A stretch of 43,808 bases of DNA from Streptomyces viridochromogenes DSM 40736 (GTDB taxonomy: Bacteria; Actinomycetota; Actinomycetes; Streptomycetales; Streptomycetaceae), in assembly GCF_000158955.1 (NCBI RefSeq), contig NZ_GG657757.1, positions 2,391,914-2,435,721 on the forward strand. Direction: 5' to 3'. Numbering within the stretch: the first letter of the stretch is position 1; each line of letters opens with the position of its first letter. The position numbers were made by a program, and so were the translations under genes. A model generated the notes under the pieces. That model had not been told where the DNA came from. It did not search any database and saw only the letters and a program-made list of their open reading frames with translations. Below are positions 41,371 to 43,808 of this stretch, piece after piece.

Positions 41371-42060
41371 ATGACTACCGGGGTTCGCCGCAGATTGGGA
41401 GTCGAGGAGCGGCGGCAGCAGTTGATCGGCGTCGCCCTCGAACTGTTCAGCCGCCGCTCGCCCGACGAGGTCTCCATCGACGAGATAGCGTCGGCCGCGG
41501 GCATTTCACGCCCGTTGGTCTACCACTACTTTCCCGGCAAACTCAGCCTGTACGAGGCCGCGTTGAAGCGGGCCTCGGACGAGCTCGCGGCGCGTTTCGT
41601 GGAGCCGCACGAGGGCCCGCTGGGGGCGCGGCTGCTGCGTGTGATGCACCGCTTCTTCGACTTCGTCGAGGAACACGGACCCGGTTTCGCCGCCCTCATG
41701 CGCGGCGGTCCGGCTGTCGGCTCCTCGAGGACCAACGCCCTGATCGACTCCGTGCGGCAGGCCGCGTATGTCCAGATCCTTTCGCACCTGGGCGTGACCG
41801 ATCCGCCGCCGCGTCTGGAACTGGTCGTCCGGTCCTGGATCTCGCTCGCCGAGTCGACGGCCCTGATCTGGCTGGACGGCCGGCGCATCCCGCGGGCCGA
41901 GCTGGAACCGCAGCTCGTCAACGACTTCGCCGCGCTCGCCGCCGTCAGCGCCACCTACGACGAGGAGATGGCGGCCCTGCTGCGCCGCATCGTCAAGGAC
42001 GAGCCGGCCGACGGCCCGTTCGCGAACCTGGCCGGCCGGCTGGTGGCGCTGGCGTCCTGA
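41371..42060 (+). CDS. TetR family transcriptional regulator
   Basis: A 229-residue repressor-like protein. The N-terminal domain (about 10-60) is the TetR helix-turn-helix: RRQQLIGVALELFSRRSPDE, VSIDEIASAAGISRPLVYHYFPGKLSLY. The C-terminal domain (about 70-225) is a helical ligand-binding/dimer domain (RFVEPHEGPLGARLLRVMHRF). The effector is not evident. An AAGGTG site precedes the ATG. The stop is only 12 bases from that of the converging tautomerase gene. Confidence 0.92.
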   Translation: MTTGVRRRLGVEERRQQLIGVALELFSRRSPDEVSIDEIASAAGISRPLVYHYFPGKLSLYEAALKRASDELAARFVEPHEGPLGARLLRVMHRFFDFVEEHGPGFAALMRGGPAVGSSRTNALIDSVRQAAYVQILSHLGVTDPPPRLELVVRSWISLAESTALIWLDGRRIPRAELEPQLVNDFAALAAVSATYDEEMAALLRRIVKDEPADGPFANLAGRLVALAS

Positions 42061-42072
42061 CCCCGCCCGGCG

Positions 42073-42429
42073 TCAGCCCTCGAACTTCCGGTACGACGGG
42101 TCCAGGTCACGGACTTCGGCGGAGGCGTGCAGCACGATCCCCGCGGCGGGCTTGAGGTACGTCCGCAGCAGTTCGAGGGCGGCCTCGGTGAGCCGGGCCT
42201 TGGTCTCCTCGGTGCGGCCGGCGAGCAACGCGAGGTGGACGTGCACATGGGAGTGTCCCTCGGCCTCCGGGCCGACCACGATGTCCTCGGTCGGGCGGAA
42301 CCGGGTCTTGCACGCCGGCGGCTTCGCGGCCGCGATCTCGACGGTGGCCTCGTGCAGCGCCTTCGCGAACCCGGGCCGGTCGAAGTCGTCCGCGAGGTCG
42401 GCGGAATAGTCGACGGTGATCTGCGGCAT
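42073..42429 (-). CDS. 5-carboxymethyl-2-hydroxymuconate isomerase-like tautomerase
   Basis: A 118-residue protein of the CHMI family within the tautomerase superfamily. The conserved Pro2 (MPQITVDYSADL) would be the N-terminal catalytic base after Met removal. HVHVHLALLAGRTEET and VRDLDPSYRKFEG are typical family segments. CHMI acts in homoprotocatechuate breakdown, but no other such gene is nearby, so a stand-alone promiscuous tautomerase is equally possible. An AGGAG site precedes the ATG. Confidence 0.87.
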   Translation of the reverse strand: MPQITVDYSADLADDFDRPGFAKALHEATVEIAAAKPPACKTRFRPTEDIVVGPEAEGHSHVHVHLALLAGRTEETKARLTEAALELLRTYLKPAAGIVLHASAEVRDLDPSYRKFEG

Positions 42430-42459
42430 CTGTACTCCTGTTGTGGGCGGCCAACGGGC

Positions 42460-43808
42460 TCACCCTAACCGCAGGGCCAGCATCGCGATGTCGTCGTCCC
42501 GGTCGTGGCCGAAGCAGCCGAGCAGCACGTCACAGAGGGTGTCGAGGCCGTCGGGGGCGTCGGCGGCGGCGGTGCGCAGCTGTTCCATGGAGGTGTCGAG
42601 GGGGATGCCGCGGGTCTCGATGAGCCCGTCGGTGACCATGAGGATCCGGTCGGTGGGCTTCAGCTGCCCCTCGGTCGGCGGGGGACGCTCCAGCCCGAGC
42701 CCGAGCAGTGGGCCGCACGCGTCGACGTACCGCGCGCCGCCTCCGCCTCTCAGGATCAGCGGCGGGATGTGTCCGGCGTTGGCGATCCGCATCCGCCCGC
42801 TGCCGGGGTCGACCAGGGTCAGGCACACCGTGGCCGTGACGTCGGGGTGGTACAGCTGGAGCATCCGGTCGAGCCGCCCGGCCAGCACCGCCGGGTCGCT
42901 CTCGCTCACGCAGTAGGCGCGCAGGGCGTGCCGGATCTCGACCATGACGGTGGCCGCGTCCAGCGAGTGCCCGACGACGTCCCCGACGGCGGTGAGCACG
43001 CCCTCACCGGTGCGCAGGGCGGCGTAGAAGTCGCCGCCGATCTCGGTCTCCTGGGACGCGGGCACGTAGCGGACGACGATGTCGACGCCGGGCAGGTCGG
43101 GCAGCTTGTGCGGCTGCGGGAGGAAGCTGCGCTGGAGGGTGAGGGCGACGTGCCGCTCCACCTGGTACAGCAGCAGCGGTTCGGCGGCGAGCGCGGTGGC
43201 CTGGGCGAGGCGGGCGAGCAGTCCGTCGTCCGCGGGGTCGGTGGCCGGGACGCGCCGTACGGGCGTGGCCAGGCCCACCGCCGAGCGGCCGTCCTGGGCC
43301 GGCGCCACGGTCAGGCGGGCGTCCTCCTCGACGCCCGGCCGGAAGACCCCGGACGGCCACAGCGGCGCGGGGACGACCGCGCTGTGCACACCCGTGCGGC
43401 CCTCGGCGAGCCGGGTGACCAGCCGGGCCGCCGTGCGGTGGGCGGCACTGTCCGCCGGGGCGGGGCGGCAGTGCGCCGTGCCCCGGTGCGTCTCGCCGTC
43501 CGGGCCGATCACAAAGGCCACGGCGGGCGAGGCGGTGAGCCGTGCGGTGCCTTCGGCGGCCGCGGCGGCGAGCTCCTGCGGGCAACGCGCCGCCTGCACG
43601 GTGATGATGGCCTCGGACAGCAGCGTCAGACGCTGGACGACCGACTCGGCGCCCGTGGCGCGGCGCGCCCCGCGCACGGCGGCCCGCACCACGGCCTGGA
43701 TCTCCTGTGGCTCGGCCGGCACGGTCAGATAGGCGTCCCCGCCCGCGTCCAGGCCCCGGCACCGGTCGCCGGGCGCGGTCGCGGCGGCGGAGAAGTGCAC
43801 GACGGGCA
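42460..43808 (-). CDS. SpoIIE-type PP2C protein phosphatase with GAF domain, 5'-truncated by the window edge
   Basis: The visible part (449 codons including stop) is the C-terminal portion. Its first residues (RCRGLDAGGDAYLTVPAEPQE) look like the end of a receiver-like domain that begins outside the window. A GAF-like region (about 45-190, SVVQRLTLLSEAIITVQAAR, AVAFVIGPDGE) follows, then a SpoIIE/PP2C domain (about 215-445) with EIGGDFYAAL, VGDVVGHSLDAA, NAGHIPPLIL and MVTDGLIETRG. Such phosphatases usually act on anti-sigma antagonists in partner-switching sigma-factor control. Both the function and the partner are inferred. Confidence 0.9.
   Translation of the reverse strand, partial: PVVHFSAAATAPGDRCRGLDAGGDAYLTVPAEPQEIQAVVRAAVRGARRATGAESVVQRLTLLSEAIITVQAARCPQELAAAAAEGTARLTASPAVAFVIGPDGETHRGTAHCRPAPADSAAHRTAARLVTRLAEGRTGVHSAVVPAPLWPSGVFRPGVEEDARLTVAPAQDGRSAVGLATPVRRVPATDPADDGLLARLAQATALAAEPLLLYQVERHVALTLQRSFLPQPHKLPDLPGVDIVVRYVPASQETEIGGDFYAALRTGEGVLTAVGDVVGHSLDAATVMVEIRHALRAYCVSESDPAVLAGRLDRMLQLYHPDVTATVCLTLVDPGSGRMRIANAGHIPPLILRGGGGARYVDACGPLLGLGLERPPPTEGQLKPTDRILMVTDGLIETRGIPLDTSMEQLRTAAADAPDGLDTLCDVLLGCFGHDRDDDIAMLALRLG

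Noticed and set aside
1..43808. tRNA, rRNA, insertion sequences, integrase/att sites, biosynthetic gene cluster
   Set aside because: None found on reading both strands; gene content is chromosomal core with few accessory genes.

Overview
The window is chromosomal DNA of a Streptomyces or very close relative. The evidence is very high GC with third-position GC bias in every gene, many GTG starts and one TTG start, hairpin terminators mostly without U-tails, and gene content typical of the genus. The order of genes matches what I remember of the S. coelicolor chromosome around SCO2179-SCO2224 (recollection, not checked here). I saw no insertion sequence, phage, CRISPR array, rRNA or tRNA gene. 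Most of the window is core metabolism and regulation.

Region 1 (1-20226) is a 2-oxoacid dehydrogenase and lipoate region. It holds leucyl aminopeptidase (pepA), dihydrolipoyl dehydrogenase (lpdA, E3), a two-lipoyl-domain E2 acyltransferase (sucB/dlaT type), a GntR-FCD regulator, the homodimeric pyruvate dehydrogenase E1 (aceE), and later octanoyltransferase (lipB) and lipoyl synthase (lipA). E1, E2, E3, both lipoylation enzymes and a possible PdhR-like regulator therefore sit within about 18 kb. Between them lie a WYL regulator, a DUF4240 protein, a frameshifted peptidoglycan amidase with a small secreted protein coupled to it, a MarP-like membrane serine protease, a GNAT acetyltransferase, a TIGR01777 SDR protein, an FAD oxidoreductase and an NsdA-like regulator.

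Region 2 (20227-32258) is a nitrogen and envelope region. A 68-aa protein with a promoter/operator-like upstream region and a DUF4191 protein lead to divergent RDD and glnA genes. A small membrane protein, a cupin, the HtpX-PspAB envelope-stress pair, an alpha/beta-hydrolase-kinase fusion, a winged-helix protein, an ArsC-like protein and a secreted double-psi-barrel protein follow. The region ends with glnII. Both glutamine synthetase genes carry 11-bp-phased GlnR-like boxes.

Region 3 (32259-43808) is signalling and secretion. It has a decayed small gene, an orphan OmpR-type DNA-binding protein, an NAD-dependent epimerase, a histidine kinase-response regulator pair, a secreted DUF1996 protein with a 15-bp tandem repeat, and a His-tailed lipoprotein. 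A TPR protein, a membrane protein whose cytoplasmic part resembles an ECF sigma factor, a TetR regulator, a CHMI-like tautomerase and a SpoIIE-type phosphatase (cut by the right edge) complete it.

The observations most worth following are the hydrolase-aminoglycoside-phosphotransferase-like fusion (26121-27761), the sigma-like/transmembrane fusion (39356-41278), the secreted-protein architecture shared by 30146-30868 and 36539-38122, the perfect palindrome in the aceE promoter region, and the single-base frameshift in the amidase.
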